Assembly (NCBI GenBank): GCA_965262175.1
Contig: CBDHES010000002.1
Location: 496,001-560,000 of the forward strand
Reading direction: 5' to 3'
DNA: 64,000 bases
From: CADEDH01 sp965262175
GTDB taxonomy: Bacteria > Actinomycetota > Acidimicrobiia > Acidimicrobiales > SZUA-35
The notes under the pieces were generated by a model. The model was not told the DNA's origin. It did not search any database and worked only from the letters and a program-made list of their open reading frames with translations. Position numbers and translations under genes: made by a program. Shown here in pieces: positions 34,571 to 43,506 of the stretch (within the stretch, counting starts at the first letter, position 1; the number at the start of each line of letters is the position of its first letter).

Positions 34571-35014
34571 ATGACCGAGATCGTGGAGCGGGCGACCATC
34601 GCCCGACCTTCAGACGATGTGTGGGACGCGCTGGCGGACTTCGGTGGCATCAGCTGTTGGGCGCCGAACGTGGGTCACTCCTGTCTCCTCTCAGAGCACC
34701 GCGAGGGAGTCGGCGTCGTGCGTCGGGTCCAGGTCGGCCGCAACGCCTTCCTCGAACGTGTCGTCGAGTGGGCACCGGGTCGCCGCCTCGTGTACGTGAT
34801 CGAGGGCCTGCCCCCCGTCGTTCGGTCGGTCACCAACACCTGGGAGCTCGACGGATCGGGTAGCTCGACGGCGGTGACCCTGACCAGTCGCGTCGACGCC
34901 GGCCCTCGGCCACCCCAGCAGGTGATCGCTCGCGTGTTCGGTCGGGGCCTGGGTAAGGCATCCCGGGAGATGCTCGCCGGTCTGAACGCCCACCTTGAGG
35001 AGGTCGCTGCATGA
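34571..35014 (+). CDS. SRPBCC (polyketide cyclase/START-like) protein
   Basis: 147 residues forming one SRPBCC fold: start VERATIARPSDDVWDALADF, internal GRRLVYVIEGLPPVVRSVTN and the long C-terminal helix GKASREMLAGLNAHLEE. Such proteins bind hydrophobic ligands in a deep pocket; some are cyclases or aromatases. Its stop overlaps the ATG of the sulfatase fusion (ATGA), so the two are coupled, suggesting ligand handling for the same pathway. The start at 34571 is set by homology style; there is no clear ribosome binding site. Confidence 0.82.
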   Translation: MTEIVERATIARPSDDVWDALADFGGISCWAPNVGHSCLLSEHREGVGVVRRVQVGRNAFLERVVEWAPGRRLVYVIEGLPPVVRSVTNTWELDGSGSSTAVTLTSRVDAGPRPPQQVIARVFGRGLGKASREMLAGLNAHLEEVAA

Positions 35015-37629
35015 CCAGTCGCCCTGATGTCGTCATCCTCATGACCGACCAGGAACGGGCCGCTCCGCCCTACGAGCCGGACGCCGTGGCGGCCTGGCGA
35101 CGCCGGCAGCTCAGTGGCGCGCAGTGGTTCGAGGACAACGGGGTCTCCTTCCGACGCCACTACACGGGCTCCCTGGCTTGCGTGCCCAGCCGGCCGACAC
35201 TGTTCACCGGGCAGTATCCCGACGTCCACGGTGTGACCCAGACCAACGGGCTGGGCAAGATGGCCGACGACTCGCGGATGCGTTGGCTTCGCCCCGGCGA
35301 GGTGCCGACGCTCGGCCACTGGTTCCGGGCCGGTGGCTATGACACCCACTACGTCGGGAAGTGGCACATGACCCACGCCGACCTGATCGACCCGGCCACC
35401 GGGGAGGTAGTGGCCACCCACGACGACGATGGTGTGGTCGACCCGGCGGCGGTGCAGGCATACCTCGACGCCGACCCCCTCGATGCGTTCGGCTTTCCGG
35501 GATGGGTCGGGCCGGAACCGCACGGCGGTGAGCCGTCGGTGTCGGGTGTGGTCTGCGACCCGGTCTTCGCCGATCGGGCGGTGGCCTGGCTCGAGGACCG
35601 TTACCAGCGGCGCCGAGCCGGTGACGCTGCAGCGCGGCGGCCGTTCCTGCTCGTGGTCTCGTTCGTGAACCCCCACGACATCGTCTTCGCGCCGAGTTGG
35701 CTCGGCGGTGGCGGCCGCGGCAACCCCTTCGCCGGCGACTCCGAGCTTCCTCCCGACGTCCCGGCGTCGCCGACCGACGACGAAGACCTTGCGTCCAAGC
35801 CGGCGGCCCAGATCGCCTTTCGCGCCGCATATCCGACCGCGTACGGGCCGGGGCCGCTCATCGACCGTGTCTACCGGGGTCGGGCTCAGGAGTACCGCAA
35901 CCTGTACTACCGGCTCCATCTGGCCGCGGATCGACCGCTAGATCGAGTTCGCGAGGCCATCACCGATGGCGGCTCCGACGACGCCGTGTTGGTGCGCACC
36001 TCGGATCACGGCGACCTGCTCGGTGCGCATGGCGGTCTCCACCAGAAGTGGTTCAACCTCTACGACGAGGCCACCCGGGTGCCGTTCGTCGTGGTCCGGA
36101 CGGGGGAGCAGGCCACCACGGCTCGAGTGGTCGACCAGGCCCCCACGTCCCACATCGACCTCGTCCCGACCCTGCTCGCCGCCGCCGGTATCGACCAGTC
36201 CGACGTTGCGGCGCAGTTGCGGGGCTCGTTCACCGAGCTGCATCCCTTGCCGGGCCGGGACCTCATGCCGGTGGTCGACGGCGGAACGGCCGACGGTGGC
36301 CGGGTGGTCTACGCGATCACGCGCGACAACATGCCCGAAGGTGACTCCGGTGCCAGTGGGACGGCCCGCCGACTGGGCCGCATCGAGCGTGTGCCGGGGC
36401 TACTGCGTATCCAGGTGCCGGCCCACGTGGCCGCCAACTTCGAGAGCATCGTCAGCCGGGTCGACGACGCCGATGCGACCGGCGGGTTCGGCCACCTGTG
36501 GAAGATCGTTCGGAGCTTCGACGATCCCGCCACGTGGACCGAGCCCGGCGTCCGGCACTTGGCCAGTACCGGCCAAGGCGGCGAGATGTACCGAACCGAG
36601 CAGCTCCCGGATCAGTGGGAGCTCTACGACCTCGACGGCGACCCGATCGAGGCCCGCAACCGTTGGGACGACCCCGACAGCGTCGCCGTCTTCGAGCTGA
36701 TGGCCGAGCGGCTCGCCGACCAGCGAGCCCGGGTCGTGCCCGAACGCAACGACCCGTGGCCGTACGCCACCCGCCATCCAACCGGAGGACCCGCCATGGA
36801 ACGAGCACCCGCCCCTGTCCGCGCCCTGCGTGGCGTGATGAAGCGCGTTGGCTGGCACCCCGACGACACCGAGCCAATCGACCGTGTCTTGGGAGACGCG
36901 GACCTGACCGGCCGGCAAGTCCTTGTCATCGCCACCAACCACGGCGTGCTCGACATCGGCAAGGCGACCGGCGTCTTCTCCAGTGAGCTCACCGTGCCCT
37001 ACTACGCCTTTCTCGACGCTGGTATGACGGTGGATGTGGCCAGCCCCGACGGTGGCGTGATCCCCGTGGATCCTCAGTCACTCCGGTCGGTGGCCCGCAC
37101 CGAGGCCTGCGATCGCATGCTCGCCGACGACGCCCTCAAGGCGAAGCTCAACGATTCATTGGCCATCGGCAGCCTCGACATGGCCGACTACGACATCGTG
37201 TACCTCGCCGGCGGCTGGGGCGCAGCCTTCGACTTGGGCTTCTCCGAGGAACTCGGCCGTCAGATCACCATCGCCAACCAGCACGGCAGCGTGATCGGCG
37301 GTATCTGCCACGGACCTCTCGGGCTCGTCCGGGCCAAGGCCGCTGACGGCTCCCCGCTGGTCGAGGGACGACACGTCACGTCGGTCACCGACAAGCAGGT
37401 CCGAGAGCTGGGTATCACCCACACCCCGCACCATCCCGAGACCGAGCTCCGCAAGGTGGGCGCGCTCTTCGAGAGCCAGACCCGGTTCCGGGACCCGCTC
37501 GCCAACCACTGGGTGGTCGACGGCAACCTCGTCACCGGCCAGAACCAGAACGCCGGCCCAATGGTCGCCCGAGAGATGCTGAGGCTGGTCGCGGAACGAC
37601 TGGCGGCCGACGCCTCACGGGCCAGTTGA
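35011..37629 (+). CDS. Sulfatase fused to a DJ-1/PfpI domain
   Basis: 872 residues. N-terminal sulfatase domain (about 1-590): ILMTDQER start, CVPSRPTLFTG motif with formylglycine site C57, GKWHMTH, and DHGDLLGAHGG metal ligands; closest in style to choline-sulfatase or phosphonate-hydrolase-like members. After a linker with low similarity (about 595-640) comes a class I glutamine-amidotransferase-like DJ-1/PfpI domain (about 645-865) with the nucleophile elbow GGICHGPLGL (C766). Such domains act as glyoxalases, chaperones or hydratases. I do not know this fusion as a standard architecture. No signal peptide, so cytoplasmic. Coupled to the SRPBCC gene; TetR follows 29 bases after the stop, behind an operator-like block. 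Substrate unknown. Confidence 0.9.
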   Translation: MTSRPDVVILMTDQERAAPPYEPDAVAAWRRRQLSGAQWFEDNGVSFRRHYTGSLACVPSRPTLFTGQYPDVHGVTQTNGLGKMADDSRMRWLRPGEVPTLGHWFRAGGYDTHYVGKWHMTHADLIDPATGEVVATHDDDGVVDPAAVQAYLDADPLDAFGFPGWVGPEPHGGEPSVSGVVCDPVFADRAVAWLEDRYQRRRAGDAAARRPFLLVVSFVNPHDIVFAPSWLGGGGRGNPFAGDSELPPDVPASPTDDEDLASKPAAQIAFRAAYPTAYGPGPLIDRVYRGRAQEYRNLYYRLHLAADRPLDRVREAITDGGSDDAVLVRTSDHGDLLGAHGGLHQKWFNLYDEATRVPFVVVRTGEQATTARVVDQAPTSHIDLVPTLLAAAGIDQSDVAAQLRGSFTELHPLPGRDLMPVVDGGTADGGRVVYAITRDNMPEGDSGASGTARRLGRIERVPGLLRIQVPAHVAANFESIVSRVDDADATGGFGHLWKIVRSFDDPATWTEPGVRHLASTGQGGEMYRTEQLPDQWELYDLDGDPIEARNRWDDPDSVAVFELMAERLADQRARVVPERNDPWPYATRHPTGGPAMERAPAPVRALRGVMKRVGWHPDDTEPIDRVLGDADLTGRQVLVIATNHGVLDIGKATGVFSSELTVPYYAFLDAGMTVDVASPDGGVIPVDPQSLRSVARTEACDRMLADDALKAKLNDSLAIGSLDMADYDIVYLAGGWGAAFDLGFSEELGRQITIANQHGSVIGGICHGPLGLVRAKAADGSPLVEGRHVTSVTDKQVRELGITHTPHHPETELRKVGALFESQTRFRDPLANHWVVDGNLVTGQNQNAGPMVAREMLRLVAERLAADASRAS

Positions 37630-37634
37630 TCATT

Positions 37635-37656
37635 AGTTCTAGAATAACTACTCTAC
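37635..37656 (+). promoter_or_regulatory. Operator-like block before the TetR gene
   Basis: AGTTCTAGAA, six bases, CTCTAC, repeating 34397-34418. A TTGATC -35-like element starts at 37626 and TAGAAT (37640-37645) could be the -10. The TetR start codon follows at once at 37658. Fits an autoregulated TetR that also controls the upstream sulfatase operon. Confidence 0.6.
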
Positions 37657-37657
37657 G

Positions 37658-38323
37658 ATGGTGGGGAAATGCCGACCGGCCGAGCGCCAGCCACGGGCCG
37701 AGCAAAGGGAAGCGACGCGTCGGGCGCTCTTGGAGGCCGGTGCAAAGGCGTTCGCGGCCAAGGGTCACGACGGCGTGAACCTGGCCAAGGACATTCTGGA
37801 TCCCGAGGGAATCTCGGTCGGGAGCTTTTACCACCAGTTCGCCAACAAGACCGAGCTGCTGCTCGCCATCATCGAACGTGCCGCCAAACGGGGACAGACC
37901 CTGATTGAGGCAACGCTTCCCCCGGAAGAGGCCGGCGCTGATCCTGAGGCCGTCCGAGCCACCTGGGAGGCGTCACTCTCGCTGGTCGACCTCAGAGAGG
38001 ACCTCGTCAGGATCCAGCTTCGAGAGCGCCACAGCCCACACCCCGAGATCGCCGAGGCGATTCGGAACCTCGACGACCTCCGACTCAGCGACCTCAGGGC
38101 CCGTTATCAAGCCATCACCAAACCAGGGGTCACCGTCGACACCGACAGTACGACCGACATGCTGAGCGCTCTCGCCGTCGGCGCACTCACCTCCTATCTC
38201 CACACACCGCGATCCCAGCGACCAAGACGCAAGGCCCAGCTCGTCGACCGGCTCACCACCATGACCCTCGCCGGTGCGCCCGGCTTCGTCCAGAACCAGG
38301 ACAACATCAAGGCGGACCAATGA
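37658..38323 (+). CDS. TetR-family transcriptional regulator
   Basis: 221 residues. N-terminal helix-turn-helix (about 15-62) with REATRRALLEAGAKAFAAKG and the recognition stretch GISVGSFYHQFANKTELL; the rest is an all-helical ligand domain. It probably represses its own gene and the SRPBCC/sulfatase-DJ-1 operon, since both have the same AGTTCTAGAA/CTCTAC element. The ligand is presumably the substrate or product of that operon (inference). Confidence 0.9.
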   Translation: MVGKCRPAERQPRAEQREATRRALLEAGAKAFAAKGHDGVNLAKDILDPEGISVGSFYHQFANKTELLLAIIERAAKRGQTLIEATLPPEEAGADPEAVRATWEASLSLVDLREDLVRIQLRERHSPHPEIAEAIRNLDDLRLSDLRARYQAITKPGVTVDTDSTTDMLSALAVGALTSYLHTPRSQRPRRKAQLVDRLTTMTLAGAPGFVQNQDNIKADQ

Positions 38324-38450
38324 ACCTCGAGGCCGGCCATCGCCGACCCAGACGTCGCTCAGCGGTTGGCGTTGTCGAACCCGGCCGTGCCCATCGCCGG
38401 AGCAGCCACCGACCGCCGGCCCGGCGCGGCGCGCACTAGCGTCCGGGGAC

Positions 38451-39236
38451 ATGAGGGTGGCCTGGCTGACCGACGTCCACCTGGATCACGGCCCGCTGCC
38501 CGAGTTCCAGGCCGATGCCCTCATCGTCACCGGCGACATCTCGACCGCCCGCCGGCTTGCCGATCACCTGGACGAGCTGGAGCGGCGAGCACCGCTCTAC
38601 TTCGTGCTCGGCAACCACGACTACTACTACGGCTCGATCGACGCGGTCAGGCGAGCGGTCCCCCACTGGTCGGGAACCTGGCTCCATCAGACCGGTCCGC
38701 AGACGATCGGGCGCTGGCAGCTGGTCGGGGTCGACGGGTGGGGCGACGGCCGAATCGGCAACCCCGAGACGCCGATCCACCTCAACGACTTCGTCCTGAT
38801 CGACGAACTGGCCGGCCTGGGACGAGCCGAGCTGCTGAGCACGGTCGCCACCCTCGGCCAGGAGTCGGCCGCCAGGCTCGCCGACCAGCTCCGCCACCCG
38901 GGTCCCCACGTGATCGTGGCGACCCACGTGCCGCCCTTTCGCCAGGCGTGTTGGCACGAGGGCGGGATCAGCGACGACGACTGGCTCCCGTGGTTCACCT
39001 GCACCGCCGTCGGCGAGGTGCTGCTCGCCACCGCCAAACGGTGGCCTGATTCCCGATTCGAGGTGCTGTGTGGTCACACCCATTCGGCCGGGACGTACCA
39101 GCCGAGGGCGAACCTCGTCGTCCACACCGGGGCTGCCGAGTACGGGGCGCCAACCGTCTCCGGCTGGCTGGATCCGACGCGCACCGAGCTCTGGCGACCG
39201 ACCGAAGCGGACCCGGCCGCGGGTCCGCCCAGCTGA
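38451..39236 (+). CDS. Calcineurin-like metallophosphoesterase
   Basis: 261 residues. Metal-binding motifs in order: DVHLDH (residues 8-13), a shortened GDIS, GNHDYYYG (near 57), ATHVPPF (near 162) and CGHTHSAG (near 207). These define the calcineurin-like phosphoesterase fold; members cleave phosphodiesters or phosphomonoesters, often nucleotides or Ap4A. ATG at 38451 is chosen because it begins right at the first beta strand (MRVAWLTDVH); an upstream in-frame extension has no family similarity. Possible leaderless start: TAGCGT lies 8 bases upstream. Confidence 0.9.
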   Translation: MRVAWLTDVHLDHGPLPEFQADALIVTGDISTARRLADHLDELERRAPLYFVLGNHDYYYGSIDAVRRAVPHWSGTWLHQTGPQTIGRWQLVGVDGWGDGRIGNPETPIHLNDFVLIDELAGLGRAELLSTVATLGQESAARLADQLRHPGPHVIVATHVPPFRQACWHEGGISDDDWLPWFTCTAVGEVLLATAKRWPDSRFEVLCGHTHSAGTYQPRANLVVHTGAAEYGAPTVSGWLDPTRTELWRPTEADPAAGPPS

Positions 39237-39387
39237 CCTCCCGGAGGGGACTCCCCCGGCACGAGCGCCCGATGCGCTGGCAGGACAGTCGTTTCAGACA
39301 TGTCTAGGGTCGATTCGGTGATTCTCAGACCTCCGTCGGCGCCGTACGTTCGCGGTATCAGTCCCCGAATGAGCGGAAGGACCCCGG

Positions 39388-40110
39388 ATGACTCTCGACC
39401 AGGCCGGCCAGCTGGCGATCGGACTCGACGCCGCCATGATCGTGTTCACACTCGCCATCCTGCAGGCAGGCGGCTTGAGCCGGCGGACCACCCTCGCCAT
39501 GGGGGTGGTCGGCTTCGGATGGCTCGCCGCGTTGTTCGTGCTCTTCTCCAACGACGCACCGTTCCCCGACGACATCTCCGGGCCGGGCTTCTACGCGGTG
39601 GTGCTCGGCGGTGTCGGGCTGACCGGTGTCCTCCTGCTCGGACCGGGGGGACTCCGTTCGACCTTGGTCGCCATCGATCAGACGTGGCTGCTCGGACCGC
39701 AGGGCATCCGGGTCTTCTTCGGCGCCATGTTCCTGGTGTGGGCCGGCGAAGGCGTCCTCCCCCGGACCTTCGGGCTCGTCGACGGACTCACCCACCTGAG
39801 CGCCGGGTTCCTCGGGCTCATCGCAGCCTGGAGCCTCGGTCGGGCGCCGACGTCGACCATGTGGGCGTGGCTGGCCAACGTCTTCGGCCTCGTCGACATC
39901 CTGGTGGTGGCCACCAGCGTCGCGTTCATCCTCCTCGCCGACATCGGCCCCCACCACCCGATGATGTACGCGGTGTTCGCCCCCGCTCCGGTGTGGCTCT
40001 GGCTCCACGTCATCTCGCTGTATCGGCTGGTCCGCCCGCGGCCTGGAAGTGGGGCCGAGAAGCCCACCGCCTCACGTCCCGATCCGTCGTCGGCCCCGGT
40101 GCTGGCCTGA
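39388..40110 (+). CDS. Integral membrane protein of unknown function
   Basis: 240 residues with about six or seven hydrophobic segments (near 10-30, 35-55, 70-85, 105-120, 130-150, 165-185, 190-205) and a polar tail rich in serine and proline. I do not recognise a family. GGAAGGACCCCGG precedes the ATG, a good ribosome binding site. An AraC regulator gene follows 55 bases later in the same direction, so the pair may be an operon. Confidence 0.72.
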   Translation: MTLDQAGQLAIGLDAAMIVFTLAILQAGGLSRRTTLAMGVVGFGWLAALFVLFSNDAPFPDDISGPGFYAVVLGGVGLTGVLLLGPGGLRSTLVAIDQTWLLGPQGIRVFFGAMFLVWAGEGVLPRTFGLVDGLTHLSAGFLGLIAAWSLGRAPTSTMWAWLANVFGLVDILVVATSVAFILLADIGPHHPMMYAVFAPAPVWLWLHVISLYRLVRPRPGSGAEKPTASRPDPSSAPVLA

Positions 40111-40165
40111 GAGCGTCTCGCACCAAGCGGTCTCCGGAGCCGGACCCGACCGAGCCCGGGGCGGG

Positions 40166-41185
40166 GTGGCGTTGAGCGGCGCCGATCCCCTCAACGACGT
40201 CCTGCAGCTGTTGCGGGTAGGAGGGTCGCTCGTCCTCGCCGACACCTACCCGGTTCCGTGGTCGGTGGAGGTGCCGGACGCCGTCCGACTCGCCGGCCTG
40301 ATGGACGTCGCTCCCGATCGGGTGGTCGCGTTCCATCTCGTGCGGCGAGGTCGGCTCGAGATGACCTATGCCGACGGCACCACCGTCGAGGCCCATCGAG
40401 GCGATCTCCTGGTCTGCTTCGGAGGCGGCCCCCATCGGCTGGCATCCGGGCCGGGTGTCGCGGCGAGGCCGTTCGAGGATCTGATGTCCTCGATGGTCGA
40501 ACCGGACCGACAGATCGCCCCCGACCAGCCGGCGACGACGCTCCTCTGCGGCGTGTTCTCGTTCGGGAGGCTCGACGCCTCCCCGCTGGCCGACGATCTG
40601 CCTGCCTTCGTCCACATCGCCAGCGGTGAGAGCGACGCCCTCGATGCCATCTCACGGTTGCTGGCGGCCGAGGTCGGCGCCAGACGACCCGGCGTGGAGT
40701 TCGCGATCCAGCGGATCCTCGAGTTGGTCTGCGCCGAGGCTCTCCGCACCGCCGCCGACCGAACCCGGGCCGATCGCCCGGGCTGGCTCCGAGGGCTCAC
40801 CGACCCGGCCGTTCTGGCGGCCATGTCGGCGATCCACCAGGATCCGGCGCGAGATTGGGACGTACCGGCCCTCGGTCGAGCGGCGGCGATGTCGCCGTCC
40901 CGGCTCACGGCCAGATTCCGTCAGGCGCTCGGTCGGAGCCCGATGGCCTATGCCGCCGAGTGGCGCATGAGCGTCGCAGCCCACCTGCTGGCCGACACCG
41001 ATCTGACCGTGGACCAGGTCGCACGACGGGTCGGGTACGGCTCGCAGCCATCGTTCACTCGAGCCTTCACCCGTCACCGCGGGATCTCGCCCCGGACCTA
41101 TCGGGAGCGCCTGGCGGCGCCGACAGCCGCGTCCATCCGGGCGCAGCACCGGGTCGACGGGGCGAGCCCCCACCGTTCTACCTAA
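40166..41185 (+). CDS. AraC-family regulator with cupin_6 sensor domain
   Basis: 339 residues. The N-terminal cupin_6 domain begins with DPLNDVLQLLRVGGSLVLAD and includes FHLVRRGRLEM and GDLLVCFGGGPHRL; the C-terminal AraC DNA-binding domain contains AAAMSPSRLTARFRQALGRS and ARRVGYGSQPSFTRAFTRH. Many such regulators control drug or oxidative-stress responses. GTG at 40166 or TTG at 40172 can be the start; longer frames extend into the previous gene. The stop overlaps the stop of the convergent membrane protein gene by 4 bases. Confidence 0.87.
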   Translation: MALSGADPLNDVLQLLRVGGSLVLADTYPVPWSVEVPDAVRLAGLMDVAPDRVVAFHLVRRGRLEMTYADGTTVEAHRGDLLVCFGGGPHRLASGPGVAARPFEDLMSSMVEPDRQIAPDQPATTLLCGVFSFGRLDASPLADDLPAFVHIASGESDALDAISRLLAAEVGARRPGVEFAIQRILELVCAEALRTAADRTRADRPGWLRGLTDPAVLAAMSAIHQDPARDWDVPALGRAAAMSPSRLTARFRQALGRSPMAYAAEWRMSVAAHLLADTDLTVDQVARRVGYGSQPSFTRAFTRHRGISPRTYRERLAAPTAASIRAQHRVDGASPHRST

Positions 41186-41790
41186 CGACGGCGGGCGCCA
41201 CCGGCCCGGGAGACGAGGGCGGTCCCGATGAGACCAACCGTGGCGAGGAACAGCGCCACGAGCCCACACCCGACGAGCGCGAACTTGACCACGGCAGCCG
41301 CCGAATAGGGAACGGCTATCCACTCGGGGAAGGTGCGAGGTTGGACCAACATGGTGAACGAGATCAGGTTCTCGATGGCGTCGAACCCTGCACCGAGGGG
41401 AAGCAACGTCCGGACGACGAGCCCGAGCCCGCGCCAGGGCTGGCGATCGCCGGCGAGGCGAACGATCACCGTGCCGGCAAGAAATCCCGACACGATCACC
41501 GCCGCGATGAAGACGAAGTCGAACAACTGGGTGGCCCAGTACACGTCCAGCGTGCCGGCCTCGAGCATGACGGCGTAGTAGCCCTTCAGCTGCGCACCGT
41601 CGAACGTGGTCTGCCCACGAGCGAACGGGACCGGGAACTGCGACGCACGGTAGAAGGCGTCGAGCACGGCATTGACGGCGACCTGCAGGGCGAGCGCTGC
41701 TGCGGCCAGCGCCAGGTGCCAGCCGACCGGAAGCGCGCTGAGCCGATGCTGCAGGCGGGCCGGTGACGAAGCGGGAGCGGTGGTGACCAT
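41182..41790 (-). CDS. Four-helix membrane protein of unknown function
   Basis: 202 residues with about four membrane segments (near 24-44, 85-105, 118-140 with an internal GFDAIENLISF, and 165-190). No family is recognised with confidence. It has a near-consensus promoter (TTGACA-17 nt-TATAAA) under a MarR-type operator and GAGAGG just before the ATG, so it is expressed strongly when derepressed. It is divergent from the MarR gene that probably controls it. Confidence 0.78.
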   Translation of the reverse strand: MVTTAPASSPARLQHRLSALPVGWHLALAAAALALQVAVNAVLDAFYRASQFPVPFARGQTTFDGAQLKGYYAVMLEAGTLDVYWATQLFDFVFIAAVIVSGFLAGTVIVRLAGDRQPWRGLGLVVRTLLPLGAGFDAIENLISFTMLVQPRTFPEWIAVPYSAAAVVKFALVGCGLVALFLATVGLIGTALVSRAGGARRR

Positions 41791-41813
41791 GGGAATCCTC
41801 TCGGGTGCTACAC

Positions 41814-41867
41814 ATTCTCAGGAATGTTCCTAGGAATGTTTATAGATTCCCGAGAATGAACTGTCAA
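41814..41867. promoter_or_regulatory. Divergent promoter and MarR operator
   Basis: Minus strand promoter: TTGACA (41867-41862), 17-base spacer, TATAAA (41844-41839). Inverted arms ATTCTCAGGAAT (41814-41825) and ATTCCCGAGAAT (41846-41857), one mismatch, separated by 20 bases, with palindrome TTCCTAGGAA between them. On the plus strand TAGGCT ends six bases before the MarR ATG, a leaderless arrangement. Binding here would shut both genes. Confidence 0.75.
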
Positions 41868-41880
41868 CTAGGCTGGGGCC

Positions 41881-42333
41881 ATGCCCGATCCCGGCCTCCT
41901 CCTCCGCCTCGGCACTGCCGTTGGCGTGCTCAGCCAGTTGGTGCCCTCCCGAATCGCCACGCTGTTGGCGCCGACGGGGCTCACCTACACCCAGTTCGCC
42001 CTGCTCAACCACCTCAGCCGCCAACCCGACCAGACCTCGAGCATCTCGGAACTGGCCGCGGCGCTCGAGATCAACCAACCCGGCGTGACCAAGGCCGTGC
42101 GGCGTCTCGCCGAGGACGGCGTGGCAGCGATCGGCCATGACGACAACGACGCCCGCCGGCGACTCGTTTCGCTGACGACGCCGGGTGCCACGGTCCTCAA
42201 CGAGGCCAACCAGCGGGTGGGGGCCGATCTCGCTCGGTGGTTCGACGACTGGCCCGACGAGGAGCAGCGCACGTTCCTGGCTGGCATCGATCGGCTCAAC
42301 GATTGGCTCGACGCCAACCGACTCTCGCGCTAG
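41881..42333 (+). CDS. MarR-family transcriptional regulator
   Basis: 150 residues. Winged helix: AAALEINQPGVTKAVRRLAEDG recognition region at about 59-80 in part, wing DDNDARRRLVSLTTPG. It is divergent from a membrane protein gene with an operator of paired ATTCTC/GAGAAT arms between them, the standard layout of an autoregulated MarR repressor and its target. Start ATG at 41881, six bases after TAGGCT; no ribosome binding site is seen. Confidence 0.88.
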   Translation: MPDPGLLLRLGTAVGVLSQLVPSRIATLLAPTGLTYTQFALLNHLSRQPDQTSSISELAAALEINQPGVTKAVRRLAEDGVAAIGHDDNDARRRLVSLTTPGATVLNEANQRVGADLARWFDDWPDEEQRTFLAGIDRLNDWLDANRLSR

Positions 42334-42414
42334 CCCCGACGGGCGCCTCGGCCCCTCGACCGACCCAAGACCCCACCCGACCGTCGTCTCACGTCGGCGT
42401 CACCACACCGAGGT

Positions 42415-43290
42415 CTAGCCGAGGAGCGCGTCGGCGAAGCGGCGCGCCGATCCCGGAGCGAGATCGAGGCCGAGGGACGGCTCGTTGACCTCGACTTCCA
42501 ACAGGACGTACCCGTCGGCGCCGTCCGGCACCACGTCGATTCGCAGATACGTGACGGCGCCCGGGAGGAGGGCCTGGACCTTGAGGCCGAACTCGATCAA
42601 CGACGGCGCCAGGTCGTCGGCCAACACGGTCCGACCGCCGTACTGGCCATGGACCCGGAAGTCGGACGGGTCTGGCCGCTTGAGCAACGCATGGGAGTAC
42701 TCGCCGCCGAGGTACACGAGCGACAGCTCGCCGGCCATGATCCCGGGCAGGTACTCCTGCAACAGCATCGGGCGACCGTCTGCCGCGTCGCTGATGTCCG
42801 CCCACCGACCGGCGAGCTCACTCGACGCCATCCGCTGGACGGCGTGCCCGCTCGCCCCCCAGGCCGGCTTGACCACGACCTGCTCAAGGCCATGCGATGC
42901 GGCCCAGGCCATCGACTGGACGGCGTCGACCCTGCTGAGATCGATGGTCAGCGGGAACCGGAGCCCGGACGACCCCAGCTCGAACAGGTTGCGCTTGTCG
43001 AGGCTCCAGCGGACGAGCGAGACCGGGTTGTGGAGCTGTTGCCCCCGCCGCTCGCGCTCGACGAGCCACCGGTCGTAGGCGGCCACATCGTGGTGGTAGT
43101 CCCATGTCGAGCGGAGGACGACCGTGTCGGCCCAGTCGAAGTCGTCGGCGCCAGCCTCATTCCAGGGCAGTACCCGCACCTCGCAACCAGCGGCCTCCAG
43201 CTCGTCTCGTAGGAGCTCGTCGCCAGGGCTCAAGTCCGGCCAGCGGGCGCAGGTGGCGAGAGCGAATCGTCGAACCGGGGCCGTGCTCAC
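42415..43290 (-). CDS. ATP-grasp (RimK/glutathione synthetase-like) ligase
   Basis: 291 residues. ATP-grasp fold: N-terminal Rossmann-like part (WPDLSPGDELLRDELEAAGC), the VVKPAWGASGHAVQRM phosphate-binding loop near residue 138, LLQEYLPGI near 175, and the acidic metal-binding end YLRIDVVPDGADGYVLLEVE plus VNEPSLGLDL. Similar small proteins are annotated as RimK-like or prokaryotic glutathione synthetase-like. It forms an amide or ester bond using ATP with an unknown carboxylate. No operon partner. Confidence 0.87.
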   Translation of the reverse strand: MSTAPVRRFALATCARWPDLSPGDELLRDELEAAGCEVRVLPWNEAGADDFDWADTVVLRSTWDYHHDVAAYDRWLVERERRGQQLHNPVSLVRWSLDKRNLFELGSSGLRFPLTIDLSRVDAVQSMAWAASHGLEQVVVKPAWGASGHAVQRMASSELAGRWADISDAADGRPMLLQEYLPGIMAGELSLVYLGGEYSHALLKRPDPSDFRVHGQYGGRTVLADDLAPSLIEFGLKVQALLPGAVTYLRIDVVPDGADGYVLLEVEVNEPSLGLDLAPGSARRFADALLG

Positions 43291-43506
43291 GGTCGACGCG
43301 CCATCGGTTTGCCGAGACGCCGACAGCTGCTGTTAAGGGCGACTATCACGGGTGGGAGGCTAGCGAGTCCAGCACCCATCGCATGGGCTGACCAACACCA
43401 ACCACGTGCTCGGGTCACCCGCTCCCGATCGGCGCGGCTCGCTCGATACCCTGCTCCAGTCGGCCGCCGCCGCCGACTAGTAGTTCCCAGGCAGCACTGA
43501 GAGGGG

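Noticed and set aside
43291..43506. Possible small genes between the ATP-grasp and pirin genes
   Set aside because: Short frames here have poor codon usage and no start signals; nothing supported.
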